Of a stretch of 64,000 nucleotides of DNA, positions 26,849 through 36,283 are shown piece after piece (position 1 is the stretch's first letter; each line of letters begins with the position of its first letter). The position numbers and the translations under genes are program-made. This DNA is from UBA1723 sp045629285 (GTDB lineage Bacteria; Bacteroidota; Bacteroidia; Bacteroidales; Paludibacteraceae): NCBI GenBank assembly GCA_045629285.1, contig JAZQQY010000026.1:1-64000 (forward strand), in the 5' to 3' direction. Below the pieces are notes generated by a model that searched no databases, had not been told where the DNA came from, and saw nothing but the letters and a program-made list of their open reading frames with translations.

Positions 26849-29800
26849 ATGAAACGAATTTTATTGATGTTGTTTGTTAGTCTAAAAGTATTGTTAGCCG
26901 GTGCAAACGATAATGTAGGCTTTTATTCCAATATGCCGGTTGGAATAGATGGGAATTTCGGCAACTATTATTATAAACTGTCTATTGACAGTATGGAGAT
27001 CGTGCGTGGAAAAGATACTAAAAGCGAGACGGATGACTATACTTCCGCAGTTGCTAATGTCGCTATCTCTTTGCCGTTCCTTCCAATGCAGGAGGATAGT
27101 TCCAATATGATCCGATTGGGTGGAAAGATTGCTTTGAAATCAGGTGATACCGAGCAGAGAAATCGTATCTATTTGTCTTCTAATGAATTTCGTTTGCCGA
27201 TAATCAAAGATAAGGTTTATCTTAATCTTGTCGGTAAGAATTCTTCATTATCAAGGCGACGTATGGGGCAGTGTGCACATCCTTCGGAAGAAGGTACATA
27301 CGTGGAATTTGATTGTAATGGGCTGACGGATATTCAGTTGACTGGATATTTTGATTTTGCCGACTATCTTGTTGCGATGGAAAGGAATAATTCTGTCGAC
27401 GGAAAAAAGTCAGTGTGGAGTGAAAAAGTTGGTGATGACAACGTCTATGTGCCGTTTGAAATAAGAGGGAAAGGGGGTATTTCCTCACGACTTTGTTTCT
27501 CTAGTCCGTTTGCGGTGAGGGGTGTGGCTAAAAACTTTGTGTTTGAGGTTAAGGATGCTGTTTTTGATTTGAGCAATGAACATAATGCCGACGGTTTTGA
27601 ATTGCCTTATGGTTATTGGAACGATGCTTTACCGGAGGAGGCATGGATTGGACTTTTTTTACGTGAGATGAATGTCTATTTTCCGGAAGATTTCAGATTG
27701 AACGACGGAGGAGATCTAACCACCGCCAGCATCAGCAATATGTTCATAGACGACTATGGCTTTACTGGTTTGGCTGCCGTGGATAGTATTGTAAATAAGG
27801 ATGTAGGTTCGTCTGGTGTCAATCTGGACATTGATAGGATAGCCGTTGAATTTTTCCAGAATGAGTTTATTCGTGGAGAGATGGACGGACGTGTCAGTGT
27901 GCCGTTCCTTACGGCTCGCGACAAAGGCAGAGGATGCTTCTATTCTAATGCGGAATTTGAAAGATATAATGATGCAAAGGAAGTGATGACACTTGGTTTT
28001 GGAGCCAGTGTCAATTATAATCTTCATGATGAAAAATATACATTCTTTGCCAGAGCTAATGCCGCTGATATAGCAAAAGATTACGATGTCCCATTCACGG
28101 ATAATGCCTATATCACTGTTGCGCCTGGAACCGGGATCTCCATCACAAATGATCCGTCTTTGACAGATGCAAGCGACCGTTTGAAATTCACGTTGAATAT
28201 GAATGGAGCATTGACTTTGGAGTCGTCAAAATATACTTTGATGTCGAATGATGAGGATGCGGTTTCTAAATTCGGTTTTGATGCTGAGTTGAAAGGAATT
28301 TCTTTTGAAGGACTAAGATTTTCAAATCTGGGAGTTCCGGTGACTATAGACAATTTTGCAATTGATGGTGAGACTGATTTCAGATTCATGGGAATGACAT
28401 TGACACTTAAGGAGTTGGCTTGGAATGCTTCTTCTGATTATTATTTGTCATACTCGACCGAGCATGGAGCATTGAATGTGTCAGCAAAGATTCAGTTTAT
28501 GAATGAAGCAAATAGTTTGTCGGCAGAAAGCAGGTTTGCTGTGAAACTTTCATTTAATGCTGGAGATGGAAACTCTGCGTCGCCATTCTTGTCGCCAAAT
28601 AGCAAATGGAATTTTGATGGAATCGATATAGGCAGAATCGCATTGCGTGGAGATTTTTCAGTGTTTGCATTTGACGGATATTTAGATGTTTACAAAGATG
28701 ATCCGCTGTTTGGAAAAGGATTTCGAGGATCATTGGATATGTCGCTTGTTCCATTGGGACTGAAAATTGGAACGCAAGCTTGTTTCGGTTCAACATTGCC
28801 GACAAAAACAACAGAAAGTTTCAACTATTGGTTTGCTAAGGCCACTGCGGACATGTGTCGGATGAAAACACCTATTTTGCTTTTTCCTCCTAATGTTTAT
28901 TTAGCATCAATTACTGGAGGCGCATATAATCACATGAACGACGGGGTGCATGATATCCGTGACGACAAAGCTAGAGGACCGATCGAGACGTTTCGATTGG
29001 CTGATGTTTCTAATTATAAACCCGATATAAATAGTGGACTTGGATTTATCGCTGGTATTGGGGCTTATCTTGGATCTGAAACTCTGGCTACGGCAAAGAC
29101 GGAATTGAATGTGTCGTTAACTCCAAGAGGTGCATTGCGTGAGATAAGATTAGGCGGATTGGTTACGATGATTGAAACAAACCCTATGGAATTTATTCCA
29201 TTGGAATCAAATGCTAATCAAAAACTTATGGAGATAAATCAGAAACTGTCAAAGAAAGTCGGCGATGTAGTTCCTAAATATCTTACAAAACTTAGTCAGG
29301 TGAATGAGTTGACAAAGACGATGGAAGAGTCGGGTAATAAACTGAAGTTTACAAAAGAGTCGAAGTTTGAGGGTACGATTTCAGGTTGGATGAATGCGTA
29401 CTATGTACCGAGTGAAAAACTGTTTAATCTGGATGCAAGAGTGAATGTTGATCTGTATGGCATGGTGAGGGGAAATGCCAATCTTTCGTTTCATTCAGAT
29501 CCTAACAGATGGTATTGCAGGTTAGGTACAAATAGTGATCCGTGTTATTTGAATTTTGTAGGAGGATCGGTCATATCAAAAACGTATTTCATGGTTGGCG
29601 AGTTGCCAAGTTATAATATTCCACCGATTTCTCCGGTCGCAGCGAGAGAATTGAATAGAGAAAATGCCGATTACAATAGTGAAACGCAATCGCTTGCGTC
29701 AGCAAAAGGAATGGCTTTCGCTGCAGACATGAATATGAATGTCGATGCGGAACTTATAAAAATTGCCTATTTCAGCTCTACGTTTGGAGGTGGTACAGAT

Positions 29801-30085
29801 CTGTTGGTTTCTGACCGCCAATATTGTCACGACGGAAAGCTTCATAACTGGCGAGGCGGCGGTGACGTGTATGGGTATTTCAACATGTCTACTGGGTTGC
29901 GGTTCTCAGGAAAGAAGTTCCCTATATTCAAAGGAAATATGTTTATGGGGTTGAATGGCGAGGCACCGGCACCAGTCAATGGTTCCGGCAAAATTAAATT
30001 CCAGTGCAGTATCTTATTCTTTAATATTCCGGAATTGAATATTAAGGTTTCGGTAGGAAAACGTATAGATAATAAGTGTGATTAA
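26849..30085 (+). CDS. Large exported protein of unknown function (1,078 aa)
   Basis: A signal peptide (MKRILLMLFVSLKVLLAGA) precedes a long, beta-rich, cysteine-poor protein without recognisable domain motifs and without a T9SS-type C-terminus. Several stretches repeat a pattern of alternating hydrophobic residues (LEFDCNGLTDIQLTGYFDFA-like segments, KFTLNMNGALTLESSKY, FRFMGMTLTLKELAW), which suggests a long beta-sheet or beta-helix-like surface. The length of 1,078 residues, its place between a barrel protein and an FN3 protein, and tight spacing (10 bases on each side) indicate a shared exported complex. No function can be assigned. Confidence 0.7.
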   Translation: MKRILLMLFVSLKVLLAGANDNVGFYSNMPVGIDGNFGNYYYKLSIDSMEIVRGKDTKSETDDYTSAVANVAISLPFLPMQEDSSNMIRLGGKIALKSGDTEQRNRIYLSSNEFRLPIIKDKVYLNLVGKNSSLSRRRMGQCAHPSEEGTYVEFDCNGLTDIQLTGYFDFADYLVAMERNNSVDGKKSVWSEKVGDDNVYVPFEIRGKGGISSRLCFSSPFAVRGVAKNFVFEVKDAVFDLSNEHNADGFELPYGYWNDALPEEAWIGLFLREMNVYFPEDFRLNDGGDLTTASISNMFIDDYGFTGLAAVDSIVNKDVGSSGVNLDIDRIAVEFFQNEFIRGEMDGRVSVPFLTARDKGRGCFYSNAEFERYNDAKEVMTLGFGASVNYNLHDEKYTFFARANAADIAKDYDVPFTDNAYITVAPGTGISITNDPSLTDASDRLKFTLNMNGALTLESSKYTLMSNDEDAVSKFGFDAELKGISFEGLRFSNLGVPVTIDNFAIDGETDFRFMGMTLTLKELAWNASSDYYLSYSTEHGALNVSAKIQFMNEANSLSAESRFAVKLSFNAGDGNSASPFLSPNSKWNFDGIDIGRIALRGDFSVFAFDGYLDVYKDDPLFGKGFRGSLDMSLVPLGLKIGTQACFGSTLPTKTTESFNYWFAKATADMCRMKTPILLFPPNVYLASITGGAYNHMNDGVHDIRDDKARGPIETFRLADVSNYKPDINSGLGFIAGIGAYLGSETLATAKTELNVSLTPRGALREIRLGGLVTMIETNPMEFIPLESNANQKLMEINQKLSKKVGDVVPKYLTKLSQVNELTKTMEESGNKLKFTKESKFEGTISGWMNAYYVPSEKLFNLDARVNVDLYGMVRGNANLSFHSDPNRWYCRLGTNSDPCYLNFVGGSVISKTYFMVGELPSYNIPPISPVAARELNRENADYNSETQSLASAKGMAFAADMNMNVDAELIKIAYFSSTFGGGTDLLVSDRQYCHDGKLHNWRGGGDVYGYFNMSTGLRFSGKKFPIFKGNMFMGLNGEAPAPVNGSGKIKFQCSILFFNIPELNIKVSVGKRIDNKCD

Positions 30086-30095
30086 AAAAGATAAT

Positions 30096-32138
30096 ATGAA
30101 AGTTTTTAATTTATTGTTAGTCATTGTATTACTGATCCTTGCGGTAAGAGGATCACATGCGGAAGATATAAAGGTCAGATCTTTTTATAAAGATGGCGTC
30201 GTATTCTTACGTTGGTATCCTTCCTCATACGAAGTTTATAAAAAATGCGTAAAAGATGGATTTATTGTGGAGCGACGTGAATTTGATTCTGTTGAAGGTT
30301 GGATGCCGGTCGGTGAAGTTAAGAAGGCATCGTTTGACGAGATATTAAAGTATACCAAGAAAGAGAGAAATATTGAGATTCTTGCGTTTGTGTTGTATGA
30401 AAATCAGTATCTGGACTATCTCGTGCAACAGGATAAATATCTTGATCGTCGTGGTTTGGAAAAACGATTTGCAGACATGATGGAGTCGGGCAGTGAGGCA
30501 TTCCTCTACGGTATGACTTTGCTACAGTCTGAATTCAGTACCTATTTTGCAAAGTTTGCTGCACTCAACTATATGGACGACAAGGTTCAGACTCAGCTAC
30601 AGTATGAGTATCGTATACGTTCTGCGGATGCTTCGTTGAATTACGAAAGTGGCGTTATCCATACGTCGACCCATAAAAATGACATTTTAGTACCCCTTAC
30701 GAAATTGAATTTTAAGCATAGTGATAGGCTAGTTTCCTTTGAGTGGAAAATAAGTGAGAGTCTACGTCATGATTATTCCGGATATAATCTGGAAAGGAGT
30801 GAGGATGGCATTAATTTTGAAGTCGTGAACGAAGAGCCGATTGTTCATTTAGTTGCAGAAAAGCAGAAACAGGATGTCTGCAGTTATTGTGATACATTGC
30901 CGGATTGTGGAAAGACCTATTATTATCGAATCTGTGGTGTGAGTGGATTTGGTCTGGTTGGTCCATATAGCAATGTTGTGGCAGTGAAGTGCATTGATAA
31001 ATTCACGGTGAAAACGTCAATTTTGGGAATGAAAGCAACGAAAAAGAATGAAGTTCGCATTGATTGGGATGTGATGAATCCTGATGGCCAGGAAATAAAA
31101 GGATTTGTGGTGCAGCGAAGTTCAAATGGAACGGATAGTTTCATGGACATATCCAGGATGTTAGATGGAAAGGTGCGAATGTTTGTCGACAAAAATCCGA
31201 TGAAAAGGTGCTATTACCGAGTAAAAACATACGGAGAAGATGATCAGTTTACAGAAGGAAACATAGATTATATCAATGTGAGCGACACATTGCCACCTGC
31301 AGTCCCGACAGGTTTGATCGGAAGTATAGACTCGATGGGCGTTGTAAGATTGATGTGGAATGAAAATTCTGATGCTGTTCGTGGATATAAAGTGTTTTTT
31401 GCAAATGCTCCCAATCAACGATTTGCTCCAGCTTGCGATACAACCGTTTTTCAGACCTTTTATGACGATACTTTATATCTCGGCTCATTAACGAATGATA
31501 TTTACTATAAAGTGGCTGCAATCGGCGAAAACTATGCGATGAGTGAGTTGAGTGGTGCAATCAAATTATCCAAACCGGATACTATTGCTCCTGCAGATGC
31601 TGTAATGGAAGAAATCAAACAAGAGTTGTCAGGAGAAGTAAAACTAAGATGGTATGACAGTCCGAGTCGTGATTTAGTGAAGACGAAATTGATGCGACGT
31701 AATGCCGATGATTTTGAGTGGAATACTTTGGAAGAGTGGAGTGGCGCGTCTCCGCAACAGTATGTGGACACAACGTCGTTCAAAGGAGAGTTGGTTTATT
31801 ATTGTTTTGTTGTCGAAGATGAAAGTGGAAATCAACGTCAATCACAGGATTTTGGAATCAAGACAAAATATGTTAAGCCACACTGCATAAAAAACTTTGT
31901 TGTAGAAAAAACGGATGTAGGTATTGCTTTGCAATGGAACAAGTGTGGTTGTGGTGTCTATGCAACACGTATTTATAGGACAGACGATGGCAACCAATGT
32001 CTTCTTACTACTCTATCAGCAAAAGAAACCGGATATTTCGATACAAAGGTTGTGTCAGGTCATACATATCAATATATGATATTGCCGATGACGGAGAAAA
32101 TGAGCGAGGTTGAGAGGAGCGGAGATATTTTCTATTGA
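30096..32138 (+). CDS. Exported fibronectin type III domain protein (680 aa)
   Basis: ATG at 30096 begins a signal peptide (MKVFNLLLVIVLLILAVRGSH). The N-terminal region (~25-200) has the motif VFLRWYPSSYEVYKKC and KDGFIVERREF, a pattern I associate with a Bacteroidota family of FN3-like exported proteins. From ~210 onward four or five FN3-like modules appear (YSGYNLERSEDG, GKTYYYRICGVSGFGLVGPYS, RSSNGTDSF, GYKVFFANAP, GVYATRIYRTDDG). The longer frame from GTG 30078 overlaps the previous gene and is less likely. I infer a periplasmic or surface binding partner of the two preceding operon products. Confidence 0.75.
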   Translation: MKVFNLLLVIVLLILAVRGSHAEDIKVRSFYKDGVVFLRWYPSSYEVYKKCVKDGFIVERREFDSVEGWMPVGEVKKASFDEILKYTKKERNIEILAFVLYENQYLDYLVQQDKYLDRRGLEKRFADMMESGSEAFLYGMTLLQSEFSTYFAKFAALNYMDDKVQTQLQYEYRIRSADASLNYESGVIHTSTHKNDILVPLTKLNFKHSDRLVSFEWKISESLRHDYSGYNLERSEDGINFEVVNEEPIVHLVAEKQKQDVCSYCDTLPDCGKTYYYRICGVSGFGLVGPYSNVVAVKCIDKFTVKTSILGMKATKKNEVRIDWDVMNPDGQEIKGFVVQRSSNGTDSFMDISRMLDGKVRMFVDKNPMKRCYYRVKTYGEDDQFTEGNIDYINVSDTLPPAVPTGLIGSIDSMGVVRLMWNENSDAVRGYKVFFANAPNQRFAPACDTTVFQTFYDDTLYLGSLTNDIYYKVAAIGENYAMSELSGAIKLSKPDTIAPADAVMEEIKQELSGEVKLRWYDSPSRDLVKTKLMRRNADDFEWNTLEEWSGASPQQYVDTTSFKGELVYYCFVVEDESGNQRQSQDFGIKTKYVKPHCIKNFVVEKTDVGIALQWNKCGCGVYATRIYRTDDGNQCLLTTLSAKETGYFDTKVVSGHTYQYMILPMTEKMSEVERSGDIFY

Positions 32139-32235
32139 TGTTGCGCATCCACGATTAACCACGGGGGGTGAGGCGCACGGGGGGAGCACTGGGCGTCTCA
32201 ATGCTTCGCATACGAGACCCGTGGTATAAAAAGCG
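32139..32235. other. Compact GC-rich structured intergenic element
   Basis: In AT-rich surroundings this 97-base gap contains two GGGGGG runs and nested inverted repeats: CCACGGG (32159-32165) with CCCGTGG (32218-32224), GTCTC (32195-32199) with GAGAC (32214-32218), and ATGC (32201-32204) with GCAT (32208-32211) closing a TTC loop. CCACG is also repeated at 32149-32165. There is no T-tract on either strand, so it is not a standard intrinsic terminator. It lies between two converging genes. It could be a REP-like repeat or a small structured RNA. Confidence 0.5.
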
Positions 32236-32856
32236 TTACGATTTCAGATTGCGTTTTTGTCTATTCGCTTTGCTGACGATATTTTGGAATTCAGGATTTG
32301 AAATCTTAAGATAATTACCAATTCTTGCGAATTCCTGTAAGTCGTCTTTAGGGGAATAACTGATTCGGAACAAATAGTCAAGCAATAGCAGTTTCTTTTC
32401 GTGAGTGACATCTTCGGAATTATTGATGGCTTCACACATCTCTTTTACACTGCTGAATGCCAACTCTTTGTCGTGATTCAGTTCCATTACTCTCATGTCG
32501 TAATTGTTTGGATCGACATGGCTTATGTATTCGTTTATTTCAGAGTTTCTTTCTGCATGTGGGGAGTATTGAATCATGTAGGCAACAATCTTTAACGATG
32601 AGCTGACGAAGTCGTCCATCTCTGTCGTTTCTTTGGTTTTTTCTATCTTTTTGTTGTCATCATAATCTTCTGGTGTATAGTTTTTAACAAAAATAAAAGG
32701 AATGACCTGAGGGTTGATAACAACTATTCCTATTGACAATGCCAAGAAAATTAGTGCTACCCATGGAGTGGATGACTCAATACTTAATGTTATCATCGGA
32801 AGAATGACGAGCATTATTATGACACTTGATATTGTAAGAATCTCTCGCTTTTTCAT
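32236..32856 (-). CDS. Membrane protein with TerB-like C-terminal domain
   Basis: ATG at 32856 (MKKREILTISSVIIML) starts two hydrophobic segments (~8-50), followed by a charged linker (DYDDNKKIEKTKE) and a soluble helical region. The end (LLLLDYLFRISYSPKDDLQE, then FARIGNYLKISNPEFQNI) resembles the TerB/DjlA-N fold. The longer frame from 32919 has no start support and would cover the promoter and terminator. Function is unknown; TerB-type domains often sense or scaffold at the membrane. It converges with the exported-protein operon and lies downstream of pnp but has its own promoter. Confidence 0.6.
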   Translation of the reverse strand: MKKREILTISSVIIMLVILPMITLSIESSTPWVALIFLALSIGIVVINPQVIPFIFVKNYTPEDYDDNKKIEKTKETTEMDDFVSSSLKIVAYMIQYSPHAERNSEINEYISHVDPNNYDMRVMELNHDKELAFSSVKEMCEAINNSEDVTHEKKLLLLDYLFRISYSPKDDLQEFARIGNYLKISNPEFQNIVSKANRQKRNLKS

Positions 32857-32870
32857 GTTTTTATTTTTTG

Positions 32871-32901
32871 CAAAAATAGCATATACTCTCCATACTTGCA
32901 A
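32871..32901 (-). promoter_or_regulatory. Promoter of the TerB-like membrane protein gene
   Basis: On the - strand TTG (32901-32899), a 20-base spacer and TATTTTTG (32878-32871) fit the Bacteroidetes promoter. It sits only 15 bases before the ATG at 32856, so the mRNA would have a very short leader. Confidence 0.55.
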
Positions 32902-32910
32902 TTGAAACAA

Positions 32911-32940
32911 AAAAGGCATCAGATTGCTCTGATGCCTTTT
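32911..32940 (-). terminator. Terminator after pnp
   Basis: GGCATCAGA (32915-32923) and TCTGATGCC (32928-32936) form a perfect stem with loop TTGC; A-run on the left and T-run on the right. On the - strand it ends the pnp transcript that stops at 32961. Confidence 0.92.
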
Positions 32941-32960
32941 CTTATTTTGGATTTTAATTA

Positions 32961-35201
32961 TTAACCCTGGTCTCCGCCACCGTTGTTGTTATTGCGGTGG
33001 TTGTGGTGATGGTGGTGATCACCGCCACGCTCAGGACGATCTCCACGCTCAGGACGCTCACCCTCAACACGCTCAGGTTTTGGAAGCAAAGCCTTGTGAG
33101 AAAGCTTGAACTTACCGCTCTTCTGATCGATGTCAAGAAGCTTAACTGAGATTGTATCACCTTCCTTGATGCCAGTCTGCTCCATAGTCTCGAATCTCTT
33201 CCATTCGATCTCAGAGATGTGAAGAAGACCCTCCTTACCTGGCATGAACTCAACGAACGCACCGTAAGGCATAATGCTCTTAACCTTTGCATCGTAAGTC
33301 TCACCTACCTCTGGAACTGCTACGATAGCCTTGATTCTGTTCAAAGCAGCGTCGATAGCTGTCTTGTTAGAAGCACTAACCTCGATGTGACCCTTACCGT
33401 CTACCTCGTCGATAGAAACTGTAGCGCCAGACTTCTCCTGAATATCCTGGATGATCTTACCGCCAGGTCCGATCACTGCACCGATAAGCTCCTTAGGAAT
33501 ATCCAAAGTGACAATACGTGGAGCGTGCTCCTTAAGATCAGAGCGAACCTCTGGAATTGTCTCAAGAATCTTACCTAGGATGTGAAGTCTACCTTCCTTA
33601 GCCTGAGCAAGTGCCTTCTCGATTACCTCGTATGACAAACCGTCAACCTTGATATCCATCTGAGTAGCTGTGATACCGTCCTTAGTACCAGTAACCTTGA
33701 AGTCCATATCACCTAGGTGGTCCTCATCTCCAAGGATATCTGAAAGGATAGCGTACTTACCGTAGCAGTTTCCACCGTCTGCGATAAGACCCATTGCGAT
33801 ACCTGCAACTGGCTTCTTGATCTGAACACCGGCATCCATCAATGAAAGTGTACCAGCACAAACTGTTGCCATTGATGAAGAACCGTTACTCTCCATGATA
33901 TCTGAAACTACGCGAACGCAGTATGGATAGTCAGCAGGAATCATGCCCTTAAGTGCACGCCATGCCAAGTGACCGTGACCGATCTCACGACGACCTACAC
34001 CTCTCTGAGCCTTAGCCTCACCTGTTGAGAATGGAGGGAAGTTATAGTGAAGTAGGAATCTTTCCTTGCTGTTGTTTAGTACATCATCAACAAGTTTCTC
34101 ATCCTGCTTTGTTCCTAGTGTACATGTAGTCAACGACTGAGTTTCACCACGTGTGAAGATAGCCGAACCGTGTGCACCTGGCAAATAGTCAACCTCACAC
34201 CAGATAGGACGGATCTCAGTTGTCTTACGACCATCAAGACGCTTGCCCTCGTCAAGGATTGAACGACGCATAGCCTCTTTCTCTACTGCGTGGTAGTATC
34301 TGTCGATCATGCCAACCTTAGCCTCAAGTTCGTCGTCTGAAAGGTTTAGAGATGCGATGTACTCCTCCTTTACGCTGCGGAACTTAGCCTCACGGTCGTG
34401 CTTGTCTGTATTTGCTGAAGATGCGAAAGCGTAAGCCTTGTCATAACACTTAGCCCAAACGTCCTTCTTCAAATCCTCATCGTTATCCTCGTGGTTGTAC
34501 TCACGCTTAACTGTCTTTCCAACAGCCTCCATCAACTCCTTCTGTACAAGACATGCTGTCTTGATAGCCTCATGAGCTACCTTCAATGCCTCAAGCATTG
34601 TAGCCTCTGAAACCTCGTTCATTTCACCCTCAACCATCATGATGTTCTCGTATGTTGCGGCTACCATGATGTCAAGGTCGTTGCCCTTCATCTGCTCGAA
34701 TGTAGGGTTGATGATGAACTGACCGTCCTTCAAGATTACACGAACCTCAGAAATTGGTCCGTTGAATGGAATGTCTGATACTGCCAACGCTGCAGATGCT
34801 GCAAGACCTGCCAATGAATCTGGCTGGTCAACGCCGTCAGCTGAAATCATCAATACATTAACAAATGTCTCTGCGTGATAGTTGTCTGGGAACAATGGGC
34901 GCAATGCGCGGTCCACCAAACGGGCTGTAAGTATCTCATAGTCGGATGCCTTACCCTCTCTCTTTGTGAAACCACCAGGGAAACGGCCGTAGGCTCCGTA
35001 TTTTTCCTTGTATTCTACTGTCAACGGCATAAAATCTGTGCCAGGCACTGCGTCAGATGCTGTGCAGACTGTCGCTAGCAACATTGTCTTGCCAAGGCGA
35101 ACTACGACTGAACCGTCGGCCTGCTTAGCTAATTTGCCTGTCTCGATCGTAATCTCTCTGCCGTCAGGGAGTTTGACCGATTTTGTAATTACATTTAACA
35201 T
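32961..35201 (-). CDS. pnp: Polyribonucleotide nucleotidyltransferase (PNPase)
   Basis: A 3'-to-5' phosphorolytic exoribonuclease of the cytoplasm and RNA degradosome. Two RNase PH-like domains are visible (GRFPGGFTKREGKASDYE and ETQSLTTCTLGTKQDEK with GVGRREIGHGHLAWRAL), then KH (GAVIGPGGKIIQDIQEKSG, ~570-590) and S1 (YDAKVKSIMPYGAFVEF, ~625-700). The last ~45 residues are a low-complexity tail of ERPERGDRPERGG followed by a run of His and Asn, an odd extension which may bind RNA or metal. Length 746 is slightly above the common ~710. It has a -7-like TAGATTTG on the - strand at 35242-35235, about 35 bases upstream. Confidence 0.96.
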   Translation of the reverse strand: MLNVITKSVKLPDGREITIETGKLAKQADGSVVVRLGKTMLLATVCTASDAVPGTDFMPLTVEYKEKYGAYGRFPGGFTKREGKASDYEILTARLVDRALRPLFPDNYHAETFVNVLMISADGVDQPDSLAGLAASAALAVSDIPFNGPISEVRVILKDGQFIINPTFEQMKGNDLDIMVAATYENIMMVEGEMNEVSEATMLEALKVAHEAIKTACLVQKELMEAVGKTVKREYNHEDNDEDLKKDVWAKCYDKAYAFASSANTDKHDREAKFRSVKEEYIASLNLSDDELEAKVGMIDRYYHAVEKEAMRRSILDEGKRLDGRKTTEIRPIWCEVDYLPGAHGSAIFTRGETQSLTTCTLGTKQDEKLVDDVLNNSKERFLLHYNFPPFSTGEAKAQRGVGRREIGHGHLAWRALKGMIPADYPYCVRVVSDIMESNGSSSMATVCAGTLSLMDAGVQIKKPVAGIAMGLIADGGNCYGKYAILSDILGDEDHLGDMDFKVTGTKDGITATQMDIKVDGLSYEVIEKALAQAKEGRLHILGKILETIPEVRSDLKEHAPRIVTLDIPKELIGAVIGPGGKIIQDIQEKSGATVSIDEVDGKGHIEVSASNKTAIDAALNRIKAIVAVPEVGETYDAKVKSIMPYGAFVEFMPGKEGLLHISEIEWKRFETMEQTGIKEGDTISVKLLDIDQKSGKFKLSHKALLPKPERVEGERPERGDRPERGGDHHHHHNHRNNNNGGGDQG

Positions 35202-35234
35202 CTTATCTTCTTTTTTTCGTCAAAATATCTTCTA

Positions 35235-35242
35235 CAAATCTA
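35235..35242 (-). promoter_or_regulatory. Possible -7 element for pnp
   Basis: TAGATTTG on the - strand matches TAnnTTTG and lies 33 bases before the pnp ATG. No convincing -33 element at the right spacing, so support is weak. Confidence 0.35.
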
Positions 35243-35374
35243 CACTTTTTTTACCCAAAAACTAAAATAATTGTGATTATTTTCATTTTTGCAGGATTTT
35301 TCTGCCAACAATAAGTCTTTTTAGTGTTAAACAACCTACTTTAAACTTTTCTCCAGTGATTGCACAAAAGATTC

Positions 35375-36271
35375 TTATTTGTTCAATACCTCGCGTATAT
35401 TAGGTATTATTAACCTTGTATACTCGTCGGCTCCCTTATAGTTAAGATGTATCTGGTCTTCGAATAAATCTTTGTCGGTGGTCAGCTTCTCGTAAGTGTA
35501 GTAGTCAAAAAATGGTACGCCTTCCTCTTCTGCCAATGCTTTTACTGCAGCATGCGATGATGTAGTGCTGGATAGATATACAGGAGCTACAAAGAACGCC
35601 AACTTGACTCCTTTCTCTTTGCAGTCGTGAATGAAGCGTCGCAAATACTTCAATTTCACCTCATCCAACACAACTTCTTCTTCTGCATAGACATCAACAT
35701 CGTAATCCATTGTGTTCTCCAATGGCAGATATCCTTTCTGGTATTTGGATGAAGAACTGACAACGCTTCCTAACACACGGATAAAAAGAGAGTTGTATCT
35801 ATAAAGAGAACTCTTCATCTTATATTTGTCGGCTGGAGATATATCCTCAATCAGATCTCTGACTGCAGCATGGTCTTTATAAAATGGCTTCAAAAGATTG
35901 ATGAACTGCATGTTGTCGCTCAAATTATAGTCGAATTTATGAATGTCATAAATGATCATTTTCGGACTATATCTCTCAAGAATCATTTTCATGAAGCCGT
36001 ACGACATGATGATTCCGTTTCCGTCTTCACCTGCATTGAAGCATGTCATGCCAAGAGAATCCTCGATGATCATCGGGTTGTAGTGATGGAGCATTCTCGA
36101 CGATCCGAACAGTATGATGTCTTCGTTTGTGTCGCAAGCCACATATTTACGTTTTGCAATACCTCCACCTTTTGCGTTCTCGTGCAAATAGTCGCATACA
36201 ACACCGTAGCATACATCGATTGCTATGAATATGCCGGCAAATAGAATTATGTAAGCAATAAATTTCTTCAT
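35375..36271 (-). CDS. SGNH-hydrolase-like exported protein (AlgX/DltD-like partner of MBOAT)
   Basis: An N-terminal hydrophobic anchor (MKKFIAYIILFAGIFIAIDV) is followed by an SGNH-like domain: the Ser-containing LFGSSRMLHHYNP block and, near the end, EDQIHLNYKGADEY with the Asp and His expected of the catalytic triad. Such proteins act with MBOAT membrane acyltransferases to move an acyl group onto extracytoplasmic polymers. The gene lies 12 bases after the MBOAT gene in the same direction. ATG at 36271 is preferred over TTG at 36280. The acceptor is unknown. Confidence 0.8.
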   Translation of the reverse strand: MKKFIAYIILFAGIFIAIDVCYGVVCDYLHENAKGGGIAKRKYVACDTNEDIILFGSSRMLHHYNPMIIEDSLGMTCFNAGEDGNGIIMSYGFMKMILERYSPKMIIYDIHKFDYNLSDNMQFINLLKPFYKDHAAVRDLIEDISPADKYKMKSSLYRYNSLFIRVLGSVVSSSSKYQKGYLPLENTMDYDVDVYAEEEVVLDEVKLKYLRRFIHDCKEKGVKLAFFVAPVYLSSTTSSHAAVKALAEEEGVPFFDYYTYEKLTTDKDLFEDQIHLNYKGADEYTRLIIPNIREVLNK

Positions 36272-36283
36272 GTACTGCAACGT

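Noticed and set aside
35282..35374. A possible terminator after the SGNH gene
   Set aside because: No stem with a T-tract could be found on the - strand downstream of 35375.
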